Positions 8,057 through 18,506 of a stretch of 64,000 bases of DNA are shown here, piece after piece; the stretch's first letter is position 1, and the number at the start of each line of letters is the position of its first letter. Position numbers and translations under genes: made by a program. The notes under the pieces are model-generated. The model made no database searches. It was not told the origin of the DNA and was given only the letters and a program-made list of their open reading frames with translations. Origin of the DNA: Hymenobacter qilianensis (GTDB lineage: Bacteria; Bacteroidota; Bacteroidia; Cytophagales; Hymenobacteraceae); NCBI RefSeq assembly GCF_014489555.1, contig NZ_CP060784.1:3162001-3226000 (forward strand), written 5' to 3'.

Positions 8057-9942
8057 ATGCTCCGTTTTAGCGCCGCTGCCGCTTGCCTGGCTAGCCTTTT
8101 CTTCTTTGCTGCGCCTTCGGCTCAAGCCCAGCAAAATGCCCCCAGGATTCCATTTTCGTCCGCCAGAATTACCGCAAGCTCGACCGCCTCATTCCGATGC
8201 GTGATGGAGTGAAACTGTACACGGTCATCTACGTGCCCACCGACGCGACGAAGAAAAACCGGTATCCGTTTCTGCTGGAGCGCACGCCTTATTCGGCCGC
8301 GCCATACGGCGAAACGAATTACCCCAAAACCGGCCCTGGCACAAGCCGGGCATTGTCGCAGGAGAAATACATTTTCGTGTATCAGGATGTGCGCGGACGC
8401 TACAAAAGCGAGGGCCAGTTTGAAGAAGTAACGCCCAACATACCGGGCAACAAAACAAAGCAAACTGACGAAAGCTCAGATACTTACGACACCATTGAGT
8501 GGCTGCTCAAGAACGTGCCCGGCAACAACGGACGCGCCGGCATCACGGGCATTTCCTATCCCGGTTTCTACGCCACAGCCGCTTTGCCCGACGCGCATCC
8601 GGCCCTGAAAGCCGTGTCGCCGCAGGCCCCGGTGACGGATGAATTTATTGGCGACGACGCCCGCCACAACGGAGCTTTTTTTCTGCTTGATAACTTCTCA
8701 TTCACCAATTATTTCGATGCGCCGCGCACCGGGCCAGTAGAGGAGTATAAGTCGTTTTTCCCTTTCAAGGCAAAGGATGTATACCAGTTTTTCCTCGACT
8801 TAGGCCCATCAAAAACGCCAACGCACCGCAGTATTTTAATAACAAGGCTAAGATCTGGAATGAGTACCAGGAGCACGATACGTATGATGCCTACTGGCAG
8901 GCTCGCAACATCCGAACGGCTCTGAAAAATGTAAAGCCCGCGGTTCTGGTTGTGGGGGCTTTTTTGACGCTGAGGATTTGTTTGGAGCGCTCAATACCTA
9001 TAAAGCCATTGAGGAGCAAAACCCCAGAAACAACAGCCGCCTGGTGATGGGCCCCTGGACTCATGGTGCATGGTCGCGGGGGAGTGGAGCCAGTTTGGGC
9101 CGCTGCGCTTTGGCAGCAACACGGCCAAGTATTTTCAGGAAGATATAGAGTTGAAATTTTTCAACGCCTACCTCAAGGACAAAGGCAAATTCACGCAGGC
9201 TGAGGCCACAATATTTAACACCGGTACGAATGAGTGGAAGACGTTTGAGCAGTGGCCACCGGCCGCTACCCAAGCCCAAACGCTGTTCTTTCAGCCTAAC
9301 GGTGGGCTTACATTCTCGGCCGCTACCGCTTCGGAAAGCTTCGCCGAGTACGTGAGCGACCCCAGTAAACCAGTGCCTTACACCGATGGTATTTTTGCGC
9401 GTCGCAACAACGAATACATGATCGAGGATCAGCGCTTCGCCGCTCGCCGGCCCGATGTACTGGTCTTCCAAACCCTGCCGCTCACCGAAGACTTAACCCT
9501 GGCTGGGCCGCTCACCGCCGACCTATTCGTAGCTACCACCGGCACCGACGCCGACTTCGTGGTTAAGCTCATCGACGTGTTCCCCGATACGGCCCGCAGC
9601 CCCGAGCCCAATCCGAAAAATCTCCAGATGGCTGGCTACCAGCGTCTGGTGCGCGCGGAGGTGATCAGGGGGCGTTTTCGCAACAGCTTTGAGAAGCCGG
9701 AGCCGTTTCAGCCGGGTCAGGTGGCGGAAGTGAAATACGAGCTGCCCGGCGTGCTGCACACCTTCAAAAAAGGCCACCGCCTGATGGTACAGGTGCAAAG
9801 CTCCTGGTTTCCGCTCGTCGACCGCAACCCGCAGACGTTTGTGGATATCTCGGAAGCCGAGGAGAAAGATTTTGTGAAGGCCACCCTGCGCTTGTACCAT
9901 GATGCCCAACACCCATCGGGCCTGAAAGTGACGAAGCAGTAG
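8057..9942 (+). CDS. S15/CocE-type hydrolase, four frameshifts
   Basis: About 629 aa after restoring one base at each of four runs: C 8139-8143, C 8805-8807, G 8954-8958 and G 9078-9082. Signal peptide at 1-25 ending in AQAQ, so exported. The family (CocE/NonD, X-Pro dipeptidyl-peptidase fold) hydrolyses acyl or prolyl-type bonds. The nucleophile is in GISYPG, the likely catalytic His in GPWTHG, and VGGFFDAED precedes it. The last third is the jelly-roll domain. Without correction the gene would fall into at least three pieces. Four losses in one gene also leave open a true pseudogene, but every loss is in a G/C run as elsewhere in the window. Confidence 0.83.
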
Positions 9943-9945
9943 CCG

Positions 9946-10480
9946 CTATGCCGGAGCTGAAGTAGCCGATTCGAGCACGCGCACCACGTCGCCCACCCGA
10001 ATTTGCCCCCACGGATGATGCGGGCCGTGAGGCCGCCGTGTCCGCGCATGGCGTTGTAGCCGCCGGGCCCTAGCTCTTCTTCCATGCGTGAGCAGGGGTG
10101 GCACTCGCCGGTTATTTCCAGAATTACCTCTTCGCCTAGCTGCACCTGGCGGTTTTTCAGCGCCAGCAGGTTCAGGCCACTCACCACCAGATTACGGCGC
10201 AGCCGGCCCGGCTCTACAGGACCATCGAGCCCCAAAAAGCCCCCACGGCCGATAAGTGCTCATGCTGAATGAGCGTAACCTGCCGCTTGCCGCCGGGCTT
10301 GGGCCGGGCGTGGTCGCCGCGCAGGTGCTTATCTGTCAGTACTTCTACCTCGGGCAGCGATACTAATGGTTCGCGCCGCACCGGCCGGATCCCGATCCAC
10401 TCAACGCGACCGGTTTGGGGCAACGTGGACAGCAGTCGGGCAATGGTCGATTTATCGTCGCCGAAAAAAGGGAAAGGCAT
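9946..10480 (-). CDS. MOSC-domain protein, two frameshifts
   Basis: About 178 aa after adding one base in each C run (10006-10010 and 10240-10244). MOSC domains bind sulphur or molybdenum cofactor through a conserved cysteine, here in [10 protein letters not shown], with [13 protein letters not shown] following. The corrected join gives [13 protein letters not shown] and [14 protein letters not shown], both typical. The stop lies 4 bases from the stop of the convergent hydrolase gene. Likely cytosolic, resembling YiiM-type single MOSC proteins. The exact substrate is unknown. Confidence 0.8.
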
Positions 10481-10673
10481 CTTATAGGAGTTAATGTGCT
10501 TGTGATTGCAAAAGTAACGCTGACCAATGATGCAGCTTACGTGCGGGGTGCCCCGCTGATAGGCTTAACATCGGCTTCTCTGCTTAAGTCGGAGGGAGAA
10601 TATATTTTATTATTGTAATAATTAATTTAATTATAGCCTTATTGTAAGAGCAGCTGACATATACGATCCGCGA

Positions 10674-11795
10674 ATGAAGGCACAGCAATTACAACAAAAC
10701 GTAGCCCAGATTCTTGCTCCGGCGGGCATACAGGTGAATGGTTCGCAGCCCTGGGATTTGCAAATCCACAACGACCGGTTTTATCAGCGGGTGCTAAGCC
10801 AGGGTACGCTGGGGCTGGGCGAATCGTACATGGACGGGTGGTGGGACTGTGAGCAGATAGACGAGTTTATATTCCGGGCGCTGCGGGCTGATCTGTACAA
10901 AACGGCCCGGCTGGGCTGGAAAAGCATACTGGAGGTGCTGCTCACGCAAATTTTCAATCGCCAGGCCAAGGATAAAGCCGCTCGCAACGCCCAGCGCCAC
11001 TACGATATCGGCAACAACCTGTACGAGTTGATGCTAGATAAGCGCATGACCTACAGCTGCGGCTACTGGAAGAATGCCGACAACCTCGATCAGGCGCAGG
11101 AAAACAAGCTGGACCTGATTTGCCGCAAATTATACCTGAAGCCCGGCCAACGGGTGCTCGATATTGGCTGCGGCTGGGGCAGCTTCGCCAAGTTTGCCGC
11201 CGAGCGCTACGACGTAGAAGTAGTAGGCGTGACGGTAGCCCGCGAGCAGGTAAAGCTGGCGCAGGAGCTGTGCAAAGGCCTACCCATCGAAATACGCTTG
11301 CAAGACTACCGCGACGTGCGCGAGAAGTTCGACCACATAGTGTCGGTGGGGATGGCCGAGCACGTAGGTCACCGCAACTACCGCACCTACATGCGCACGG
11401 CCGCGAACTGCCTTAAGGATGATGGCCTGTTTCTGCTGCACACCATTGGCATGGCTTACTCCCGCACCTCCGCCGACCCGTTCACGAATAAGTATATTTT
11501 CCCCAATTGCCTTCTGCCTTCTATCAAGCAGCTTGGCGGAGCAATGGAGCATCTCTTTGTACTCGAAGATTGCCACAACTTCAGCGTGTACTACGACTAT
11601 ACGCTGCTGGCTTGGTTTAAGAATTTTGACCAGAGCTGGGGCCAGTTGCAGCCTACCTACGGCGACCGGTTTTATCGGATGTGGAAGTATTATTTACTGT
11701 CCAGCGCTGCGTCTTTCCGTGCGCGCCACAACCAGCTCTGGCAAATGGTGCTTTCCAAACGCGGCCTGCTGGGAGGCTATGAGTCGGTACGCTGA
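10674..11795 (+). CDS. cfa: Cyclopropane-fatty-acyl-phospholipid synthase family
   Basis: 373 aa. The family uses S-adenosylmethionine to add a methylene bridge across double bonds of membrane phospholipid acyl chains. VLDIGCGWGS (161-170) is the SAM-binding motif, TYSCGYW (127-132) holds the conserved Cys, and VSVGMAEHVGHRNY is the region of the active-site Glu. The N-terminal acyl-binding region (LGLGESYMDGWW) is present. Intact, unlike many neighbours. It is followed by a strong terminator at 11832. Confidence 0.92.
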   Translation: MKAQQLQQNVAQILAPAGIQVNGSQPWDLQIHNDRFYQRVLSQGTLGLGESYMDGWWDCEQIDEFIFRALRADLYKTARLGWKSILEVLLTQIFNRQAKDKAARNAQRHYDIGNNLYELMLDKRMTYSCGYWKNADNLDQAQENKLDLICRKLYLKPGQRVLDIGCGWGSFAKFAAERYDVEVVGVTVAREQVKLAQELCKGLPIEIRLQDYRDVREKFDHIVSVGMAEHVGHRNYRTYMRTAANCLKDDGLFLLHTIGMAYSRTSADPFTNKYIFPNCLLPSIKQLGGAMEHLFVLEDCHNFSVYYDYTLLAWFKNFDQSWGQLQPTYGDRFYRMWKYYLLSSAASFRARHNQLWQMVLSKRGLLGGYESVR

Positions 11796-11831
11796 GCCTG
11801 ATATAATGCTAGAGTTTAAAATAGCGTAAAC

Positions 11832-11868
11832 AAAAAAGCCCCCAGCAGCACTGGGGGGCTTTTTTTAG
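11832..11868. terminator. Terminator between convergent genes
   Basis: AAAAAAGCCCCC pairs with GGGGGGCTTTTTTT. A motif pair usable from both strands, between the cfa-like gene and the convergent DUF4394 gene. Confidence 0.85.
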
Positions 11869-11882
11869 TGATGTACTTTGTG

Positions 11883-13934
11883 TTAGCGAACCATCAGTCG
11901 CTTCGTTACTACGCCTTCAGGAGTTGAAAGCTGAAGCATGTAAATGCCTTTCGCCACATTGGTAAGCGAGAGACGCTGCGTGACGCCGTCGCGGGCGGAA
12001 AGGGTACGGCTTAATACCGACTGACCTAAAGCATTAACAAGCGTAGCCTGCACCGACTGCTTAAGCAAAGAAGCGGGCATATTGATGGACACCTCGCCGG
12101 TAGCTGGGTTTGGGTACACATCTACCTGCGCGCTAACTTTGGCCGAAGCCTTGTTACTGGATAGAACAGTACCCGAAATCAGTGCTGATACGCCCGTGAT
12201 AGGCATGCCGGTACCAATAATTTCCACTTCGGTGGCCGCGCCTGTCGTCAAATTTACAGTATATAGTCTGTCGCTATTAACAAAATTTCCGGTACCCGTG
12301 CTGGCTACCAGGAAAGCCTTGTTCTGAGTAGCGGCAGGGGCAGCTGGATCGAAGTAGATATCGAAATCAACGCCAGCTGCCGCATTTACGGTAATACCGG
12401 AGGCGCCTACCGTCGCGAACGTACCAGCGTTGGCGTCGGCTTGCTGAACAAGCTGATTGTTGGCTGCATTGTAGTTGTAAAGAGCAGTAGTTGCAGGCGC
12501 AGCGCCTGGGCCGCTATTGGTATAGGCCGCCGATGAGATAACCCCGCCAGCAGGGTTCAAATCGGGGTCGGTCGCTGCTATTGCCCCATTCGTAGGGTTG
12601 AGGCGGTAGTTCTTGTTATTAGTGCTTACCACCCGGATCCGGTCAGCAACAGGGTTAAAGTCAAAGCCAACGCGGGCTGCTGCATCCCCAAGCTCTAAGC
12701 GCTGGGCAGCGCCTACAGCCGTAAGAGCACCCGTGCCAGGGTTTATAGTATAGAGCTGGGCATTTGCGGTAGGAGCAGCAGCAGTGGCGTTGTAACCAAG
12801 AGCGAATAGCTCGCCGGTAGCTGGCCGGAAATCAAGTCCCACTAGGGTCTGGCCAGCGGCTAAGTTGGTGACAGGCGTTGAAGTGCGAATAACGCGAGGA
12901 TTGCTCGAGTCGAAGGAAATTAAATTGCTTCCCGTCAGTGCAAACATCAGTTGGCCCGTGAGTGCAGCCGGTGGCGACACTGGGTCAACGGCGAACGTAG
13001 CAAACGTAACGTTGCTGATGGATAAGCCATTGCCAAGCGTACCTCGTAGGGTAGCAACCCCCGAGCCCAAATTGATTTCGAATAACTGGGTATTCGTGCT
13101 GGTACCTGTAGCGGCGGCCAGTAGTACCAGGTCTTCACCTGATCTTACTGAATTGATATCCAGGCTGATACCGGAGTTACGGTTCACTGTAATGCCCGAT
13201 AAGATACCAACAGGCGTTAACACTCCGGCATTAGCTGGCGACTGATAAAAGAATTGATTTAGAGCCTCATCATATACAGCTAGCGATGAGTTGCCAGTGC
13301 CGAAGAAATTGTTGGAGTAGGCAGCGGCCGAAATAGTCGGAACCACACCACTTGATCCCGTGATAGTTAAGTCACCATCGCGCTGAATGCCGGCAGTAGC
13401 GGGGTCAGCATCCACTACGGTACCATCCGTAGGGTTGAGGCGGTAGTTAGCTCTGTTCGTGCTTACTACGCGCAGAAGGTCAACAAGGGGATTGAAGTCT
13501 ATGCCGATACGCGCCGTAGCTGCGCCCAATTCTAAGTCTATGGCAGCGGCACCTACGGGGGTCGCAACGGCGGTAGTAGGGTTGATGGTGTACAGGCGCG
13601 CATTGGCAGCAGTTAGCGCAGCATTATAAGCCAACGCGTATAGCTGACCCGTGCGAGGACGAACGTCCATACCTACGATTATCTGACCAGTCGCTATGCC
13701 TGTAATGGGAGCGGTTGAGCGGAGGGTAGCAGGTGCCATTTCGTCAAAGGACACCAAGTTCGTAACAGTGCCAACCACCTGCGTGGCATACATAAGCTGC
13801 CCGGCCAGGGGAGGGAGCGTTTGGGCCATTGCTGGTGCCATAGCGCTAAGGCATAAGCCTAGCGTAGCCCCTGCTAGCCAGGATGCACGGCGGGTAGCTT
13901 TACCGAAGGAGGGAGAGAGTATGGTTAATTGCAT
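11883..13934 (-). CDS. DUF4394 protein with T9SS sorting domain
   Basis: 683 aa, secreted. Signal peptide ends near AMAQ (about 38). Two homologous DUF4394 repeats follow (about 45-320 and 325-575). Each carries the series GQLMYA/MFAL, LVSFDE/ISFDSS, IVGMDVRP/LVGLDFRP, LYALAYNA/LFALGYNA and RLNPT. The end (about 600-683) is a type IX secretion sorting domain: VYPNPATGEVSI, then GIYMLQL and a basic KRLMVR terminus, so it should cross the outer membrane by T9SS. Function of DUF4394 is unknown. The gene has no copy of the dispersed G-run motif and no frameshift over 2 kb, unlike its surroundings. Confidence 0.9.
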   Translation of the reverse strand: MQLTILSPSFGKATRRASWLAGATLGLCLSAMAPAMAQTLPPLAGQLMYATQVVGTVTNLVSFDEMAPATLRSTAPITGIATGQIIVGMDVRPRTGQLYALAYNAALTAANARLYTINPTTAVATPVGAAAIDLELGAATARIGIDFNPLVDLLRVVSTNRANYRLNPTDGTVVDADPATAGIQRDGDLTITGSSGVVPTISAAAYSNNFFGTGNSSLAVYDEALNQFFYQSPANAGVLTPVGILSGITVNRNSGISLDINSVRSGEDLVLLAAATGTSTNTQLFEINLGSGVATLRGTLGNGLSISNVTFATFAVDPVSPPAALTGQLMFALTGSNLISFDSSNPRVIRTSTPVTNLAAGQTLVGLDFRPATGELFALGYNATAAAPTANAQLYTINPGTGALTAVGAAQRLELGDAAARVGFDFNPVADRIRVVSTNNKNYRLNPTNGAIAATDPDLNPAGGVISSAAYTNSGPGAAPATTALYNYNAANNQLVQQADANAGTFATVGASGITVNAAAGVDFDIYFDPAAPAATQNKAFLVASTGTGNFVNSDRLYTVNLTTGAATEVEIIGTGMPITGVSALISGTVLSSNKASAKVSAQVDVYPNPATGEVSINMPASLLKQSVQATLVNALGQSVLSRTLSARDGVTQRLSLTNVAKGIYMLQLSTPEGVVTKRLMVR

Positions 13935-14447
13935 TCGACTAAGGGTTTTAAAAATGGAAATTATAATACCGTTTAAGCTGTCTGAAAGGCGAAGAAGGTC
14001 TGCAAAGCTAAACTTTTATATAGCTTTTGTTACGAGGAAAATATAGGAAATGGATTAATAAATGGGCATATTTTTTCATTGGGCATATTTTATTGAAAAA
14101 ACATTGGTTTTGGCAACTAGCCCTTAATTGTGTCGTATGTGACATGTTTCAGCACCTAGCAAAATACTGATTCAGGTAGCAGCTTTTAGTATTTTGCTTC
14201 TATTTGCTCCTTAGGTACATAAGTAGCAGCCGTAGTAAACGGAGAGGGCTACTATTACTGGCTGAAGTAAGCTCGCTGATGGGGTGATATACGCATGATG
14301 CTTTTTACTAAAAGCTGACAGTAAATAAGCAGATCGTGCTAACCTGCGGGGCAACCCTGCGTATTGACAAGAAGCGGAAATGGACTGCTGAATTACCAGC
14401 CAAGCGCCTGCGCCCGTTTCCTTTTTGTTTTCAAATCTCACCTTTCT
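13935..14447. other. AT-rich intergenic region between divergent genes
   Basis: 513 bases with no credible gene. On the minus strand TAGCTTTG (14003-14010) fits the Bacteroidota -7 box and could serve the DUF4394 gene. Two direct copies of TGGGCATATTTT lie at about 14063-14093. The rest must hold the dps promoter, which I could not place. Confidence 0.5.
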
Positions 14448-15116
14448 ATGGCAACCAAAACCACTGATAAGAAGCCGGCCGCTGCCAAAAAAACGGCGGC
14501 TGACGCACCTAAAAAATCGAATGGCGCCGCTGTTAATCAGGGCAAGATTCAGCCCGGCAATGTGGAGCAGCCTATTGTAAACCAACGCGCCGCCGCTATT
14601 CAAAAATTTGGGGTTGTATCTCCTCGCATGCCAGTAGGACTGGAGGAGAAAGTGCGCCAGCAGAGCGTTGACATGCTCAATCAACTGCTGGTAGACACCA
14701 TTACGATTCGTGATCTGTACAAAAAGCATCATTGGCAGGTCGTAGGACCTACTTTTTACCAGCTTCATTTGCTTTACGATAAGCATTATGAAGAGCAAAG
14801 TGTATTGGTAGACGCTATTGCAGAACGCATTCAACTGCTGGGAGGCGTAAGCTTAGCCATGGCTGCCGATATTGCCGAAACAACTCATATTCCGCGTCCG
14901 CCCCGCGACCGGGAAGAAGCACCCGTGCAGGTTTCGCGCTTGCTTGAGGCCCACGAAATTATTCTGAAAGAGTGCCATGAGTTTGCCAAGAAAGCCGACG
15001 AATCTGGCGACGATGGCACCAATGACCTGATTGTTAGTCAGTTGATTCGGACCAACGAGCTCCAAACCTGGTTTGTGTCAGAACATGTAGTTGACACGCC
15101 TTTGGCTCGTTCGTAG
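14448..15116 (+). CDS. dps: Dps-family ferritin-like DNA-protection protein
   Basis: 222 aa. The ferritin-like four-helix part (about 75-215) carries KKHHWQVVGPTFYQLHLLYDKHYEE, in which His and Asp/Glu form the inter-subunit ferroxidase site. Dps dodecamers oxidise and store iron with peroxide and coat DNA. An extra N-terminal tail of about 50 residues rich in Lys, Ala and Pro (TTDKKPAAAKKTAADAPKK) probably adds DNA binding, as in other tailed Dps. The ATG at 14448 is chosen over a frame-open start at 14364, which would precede the basic tail with unrelated residues. Confidence 0.88.
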   Translation: MATKTTDKKPAAAKKTAADAPKKSNGAAVNQGKIQPGNVEQPIVNQRAAAIQKFGVVSPRMPVGLEEKVRQQSVDMLNQLLVDTITIRDLYKKHHWQVVGPTFYQLHLLYDKHYEEQSVLVDAIAERIQLLGGVSLAMAADIAETTHIPRPPRDREEAPVQVSRLLEAHEIILKECHEFAKKADESGDDGTNDLIVSQLIRTNELQTWFVSEHVVDTPLARS

Positions 15117-15142
15117 CCAGCGCTCGAATAACACAAGTTGAT

Positions 15143-15183
15143 GATACGGCGGCCTTTCCAATGAGAGAGGCCGCCGTATTATT
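15143..15183 (+). terminator. Terminator after dps
   Basis: ATACGGCGGCCT pairs with AGGCCGCCGTAT (8-base-plus loop), followed by TATT. GC-rich 12-bp stem. Confidence 0.75.
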
Positions 15184-15266
15184 GTCAGAATGAAACTGCG
15201 CTGCATCTAAAAAAGCCCCCCAGCAATTCCATCAAGCCTTTAATAGTGAAAAAATACTGCCTGGCA

Positions 15267-15298
15267 TTTGCGTAGGGCCTTTCGAGTGCCTACTTTTG
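15267..15298 (+). promoter_or_regulatory. Bacteroidota-type promoter for tRNA-Leu
   Basis: TTTG at 15267-15270 and TACTTTTG at 15291-15298 are 20 bases apart, which fits the TTTG/TAnnTTTG consensus of the primary sigma factor of this phylum. The tRNA starts 70 bases downstream. Confidence 0.75.
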
Positions 15299-15367
15299 TG
15301 CCCACTTCGCCGCCTCAGCGAAGCCGAAAACGCAGATTTTCGGAATTAAGCGTTTTGTCAGCCTACT

Positions 15368-15450
15368 GCGCACGTGGTGAAACTGGTAGACACGCCATCT
15401 TGAGGGGGTGGTGCCCTCCGGGTGTGGGAGTTCGAATCTCCCCGCGCGCA
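15368..15450 (+). tRNA. tRNA-Leu (anticodon GAG)
   Basis: 83-nt class II tRNA. D-arm region GTGGTGAAACTGGTAGACAC, anticodon stem CCATC/GGTGG with loop TTGAGGG (anticodon GAG), a long variable arm, and T-arm GGGAG-TTCGAAT-CTCCC (15426-15442). The acceptor GCGCACG/CGCGCGC has one A-C mismatch. CCA is not encoded. It is followed at once by a terminator. Confidence 0.95.
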
Positions 15451-15455
15451 CAAAC

Positions 15456-15490
15456 AAAAAAGCCCGACCGTAATTGGTCGGGCTTTTTTG
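15456..15490. terminator. Terminator after tRNA-Leu
   Basis: AAAAAAGCCCGACC pairs with GGTCGGGCTTTTTT. It probably also serves the convergent NFACT gene. Confidence 0.9.
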
Positions 15491-15545
15491 TTGCACAACA
15501 TAAAGGACTGTAAGCCTATAGGGCAGCTTCTTTACGGGAGCGCAA

Positions 15546-17106
15546 CTATTTGCCCCCACGCGCTCAAAGGGGTTAGCGGGCACCACTAGCACTACTTTTT
15601 CCCGCTCTACCAGTACTTGTCCGGGCAAAGCGCCTTTCGGCTTGCGTACAAATTTCTTGGGTGTAACGGTAACCGGACAAAGCGAATCGTGCTGCCGACG
15701 CGAGTACCAGGCCGCCAGCTGAGCGGCACGCTCCACCACCGAAGCCGGCACCGCGTGGCCCGCCCGGTGCCGAATAACCACATGGGAGCCGGTTACGTCC
15801 TTGGCGTGCAGCCAGAGATCTTCTTTGTGGGCATACCGCTGGGTAAGCAAGTCATTATTGGCTGCGTTGCGCCCGACCAGAATGGTAAAGCCTTCATCTT
15901 CAAATACTTTGAATGGCAGCTCAGTAGCAGCCTTGGCCTTGGTCTCGGGCTGCAGGTCGTGGGTTTTGCGCCAGGTGCGCAGGGCGCGCAAGTCGAAAAT
16001 GCCCCCAGCTCCTCCAGGCGCTCCAAGCACCAAAGGGCGTCGGCCTCCCGGCGCTCTACGCGCTCCTGTAGCTGCCGCGTTTCAATTTGCTGGTTTTTGG
16101 CTTTACGGTAAAGGTTTTGGGCCGTGCGCTGGGGTGTCTCGGTGGGCTTGAGCTTGATGATACGAGGCTGATTATCCTGATAAAAATCAACGACTTCCAC
16201 CTGCGCAGCCCCGGCCGGAATCTGGGTGAGATGGGCCATAATGAGGTCGGCGGTCTGGCGGTAGCTGGCGCCGTGCTCCAGGGCATGCAGGCGGGCGCGG
16301 GCTTGGCTGGCGCTGATAGTTGCTTCTTCGGCCCGCCGCTCCAGCTGCTGCCGTACTTGTCGAGATTCCGTTTCGTATGCCCGCCGACTCAGGAACATCG
16401 GCACAAACGCACGCAACGCCGCCACTGGGTCGGGCGGTAAGGTCTGCTCAATCTCGCCTAAGGGCAGCAAGCTCAGGCGGGTACGACCCTCCAGCTGAAT
16501 GATGTAGAAGTGCGGCGGATTTTCCAGAAGCGCTACCACTTTCTTTACTCTGCGTTCTTTTTCAGCTTCAGGTGCCGAATCGGAGCCATGCGCCCGCAGG
16601 TAGCGGGGGGGCAAATCGCCGAGCGCCGGATAGCTTTTCAGCGGGTCAGCTGCTTGGCGGGGCGCTACAGCATCAGGCTGGGGGGCTAATTCAGCGTCGG
16701 TGGTATAGCGTTGGTGAAACAGCTGGGCGGGTGCATCAGGGGCGGGGCGGAAGATAGCATTCGGCCGCGGACCGTAGAGCTTGAAAAGCAGGGAGGCGCC
16801 GTCGGTAAACTGTAGGGTGAGCACCCGGTCGTTGGGGAAAACACCGGCGCCGGCCAAGGTGCGGCCCACTAAATCCGGCAGCAGATCAACGGAGTTGGTT
16901 CGGGTACGGTGAAAGCTGGTGGGCAGCGCCAGAACCGGAAAAGAAGCCGTAAGCTGCGCTTTAAGCCAAAACTCAGCGCCGCCATTCGTCAGGCCAATAA
17001 CCAGTTCGTCTTTTTCCTGCGAAAAGCAGGCCGCCACCTCGTAGCCCGAAAGCTGCGCGGCTAGAGCAGGAGCGAGTTGGCGCAGGAAATAGTAGTTATT
17101 ATGCAC
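15546..17106 (-). CDS. rqcH: NFACT/RqcH-like ribosome quality-control protein, two frameshifts
   Basis: About 520 aa after adding one base in the C runs at 16002-16006 and 15553-15557. The second correction makes the gene stop at 15546 (ending ERVGGK) instead of reading through the tRNA. RqcH binds stalled large ribosomal subunits and recruits tRNA-Ala to add alanine tails. Visible: an N-terminal NFACT-N region with an NDRV (Asp-Arg) pair, a long coiled-coil middle (about 250-370), and an NFACT-R domain with GRNAANNDLLT and DLWLHAKDVTGSHVVIR. The gene symbol is by family. Restoring LEELGGIFDLRALRTW joins the two halves convincingly. Confidence 0.85.
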
Positions 17107-17210
17107 AGATGATGATGATGCCCCGACAGCGGAAGATGTAAGTATTTAGGCAGCCAATTCTATGAGTTGGTGCCGACAATACACGAAATGCAGACAAGGA
17201 TAGCTAGAGG

Positions 17211-17978
17211 CTACATCTCAATCTTTAAACCATCATAGGCCAGCCGGATAAACTCCGGCAATTCGGCTTCTACGTCGCGGTGCCGACCCAACAGGTGGCT
17301 GATATGCGTCAGATAGCCGCGCTGGGGGGCTAAATCCGTAAGAATATCTACGGCTTCGGGCAACGAGAAATGCGAAATATGCGGCTCCCGCCGCAGAGCG
17401 TTCAGCACAATCACGCGCGAGCCCCGAATCCGCTCCATGGAGGCCGGTGAGATGTAATTAGCGTCGGTCAGGTACGTAAAATCCCCGATCCGGTAGCCCA
17501 GTACTGGGAGCTTATAGTGTAAGGCTCTGATGGGATGCACCTCAATGCCTTCGACCGAAAAGCTGTTTTGGTCGTCCAGAATGGGAATGGTTTGCACGCG
17601 GGGCACACCGGGGTATTTGTATTCGGCAAAAATGTAGGCAAACTCCCGTTTCAGCTGATCGAGCACCCGCTGCTCCGCATACACAGGCATATCGCGCTGC
17701 TGCTTAAAGTTGTAGGAGCGGATGTCGTCCATCCCGGCCGTGTGGTCTTTGTGCTCATGGGTGAACAGCAGCGCATCGAGGTGGTCAACCCGCTCCCGCA
17801 GTACTTGCTGGCGAAAGTCGGGGCCCGAGTCAATGACGATACTTTTGCCCCCCACAGCCACATGCACCGACACGCGCAGGCGCTTATCACGATAATCCAG
17901 GGAGCGACAAACGGCGCAGTGGCACCCAATGACGGGTACGCCCTGCGAGGTGCCCGAACCGAGAATGGTAATTTGCAT
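17211..17978 (-). CDS. MBL-fold metallo-hydrolase, PhnP-like
   Basis: 255 aa, cytosolic. THEHKDH (73-79) is the two-metal site of the metallo-beta-lactamase fold, with later ligands at TDAN and in THISH. GCHCAVCRS (18-26) resembles the extra zinc-binding cysteines of PhnP, a cyclic phosphodiesterase. The N-terminal ILGSGTSQGVPVIGC is typical of this subgroup, so a phosphodiesterase role is likely, with unknown substrate. It is transcribed in the same direction as the NFACT gene, 104 bases apart. Confidence 0.88.
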   Translation of the reverse strand: MQITILGSGTSQGVPVIGCHCAVCRSLDYRDKRLRVSVHVAVGGKSIVIDSGPDFRQQVLRERVDHLDALLFTHEHKDHTAGMDDIRSYNFKQQRDMPVYAEQRVLDQLKREFAYIFAEYKYPGVPRVQTIPILDDQNSFSVEGIEVHPIRALHYKLPVLGYRIGDFTYLTDANYISPASMERIRGSRVIVLNALRREPHISHFSLPEAVDILTDLAPQRGYLTHISHLLGRHRDVEAELPEFIRLAYDGLKIEM

Positions 17979-18047
17979 GCCAGAGAAAAATCAGCTGTCG
18001 GGCGTGCCGACCAGCTACAATACAACGGCCAAGATACGGCCTACCTG

Positions 18048-18506
18048 CTAGTCGCAGCCAGCACCGCTGTTTTGCTCGTTGAAATTTAAAAATGCCTGAG
18101 TTTCTTCCTTAATCTGTTCGCGGGGCAGGCCATCTTTCACACCCAGCGAGATTTTGCGCACCAGCACCCCCACAATAGCTTTGCGAAAGCCCAGCTTGCA
18201 GGCCATATCAACGCAGAACTCCATCTCGTGGTCATCGATCACGCCATCGGCCAGCATCATATCCACCAAATCGAATATCTGATCGAAGCGCTCGGAGTCA
18301 TTATCGGGCAGGAGCATGTTTACGCTGCCTGAATTAGCCACCACACTCCGCACATCAGCAGGGCGCATACCGTTTTTTTGGCCAATAGCCACGATAAAGC
18401 TCATTTCCCGCTCATCAATATGCCCATCGGCCTTAGCAAGCGCGGCCAAGTTCACGATATGGCTTTTGATCTTCTTGGTTTGCTCATTTTCAAAAAAACC
18501 AAACAT
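18048..18506 (-). CDS. TerB-like protein
   Basis: 152 aa, all helical. The two repeated acidic helices KADGHIDEREM and LADGVIDDHEM are the metal-binding signature of the TerB (tellurite resistance/DjlA N-terminal) fold. No other ter genes are present, so a role in tellurite resistance is not implied. Function unknown. It sits 69 bases upstream of the MBL-fold gene on the same strand and may be co-transcribed. Confidence 0.8.
   Translation of the reverse strand: MFGFFENEQTKKIKSHIVNLAALAKADGHIDEREMSFIVAIGQKNGMRPADVRSVVANSGSVNMLLPDNDSERFDQIFDLVDMMLADGVIDDHEMEFCVDMACKLGFRKAIVGVLVRKISLGVKDGLPREQIKEETQAFLNFNEQNSGAGCD

Noticed and set aside
8057..9942. Calling the S15-type hydrolase a pseudogene
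   Set aside because: All four lesions are single losses in G/C runs and the protein is otherwise complete, which fits the window-wide error pattern better than decay.
14211..14834. Minus-strand open frame across the dps start
   Set aside because: It overlaps the well-supported Dps gene and shows no family motif.
15290..15545. C-terminal extension of the NFACT protein through the tRNA
   Set aside because: Adding the missing base at 15553-15557 gives a stop at 15546, before the tRNA. The extension reads the tRNA backwards.
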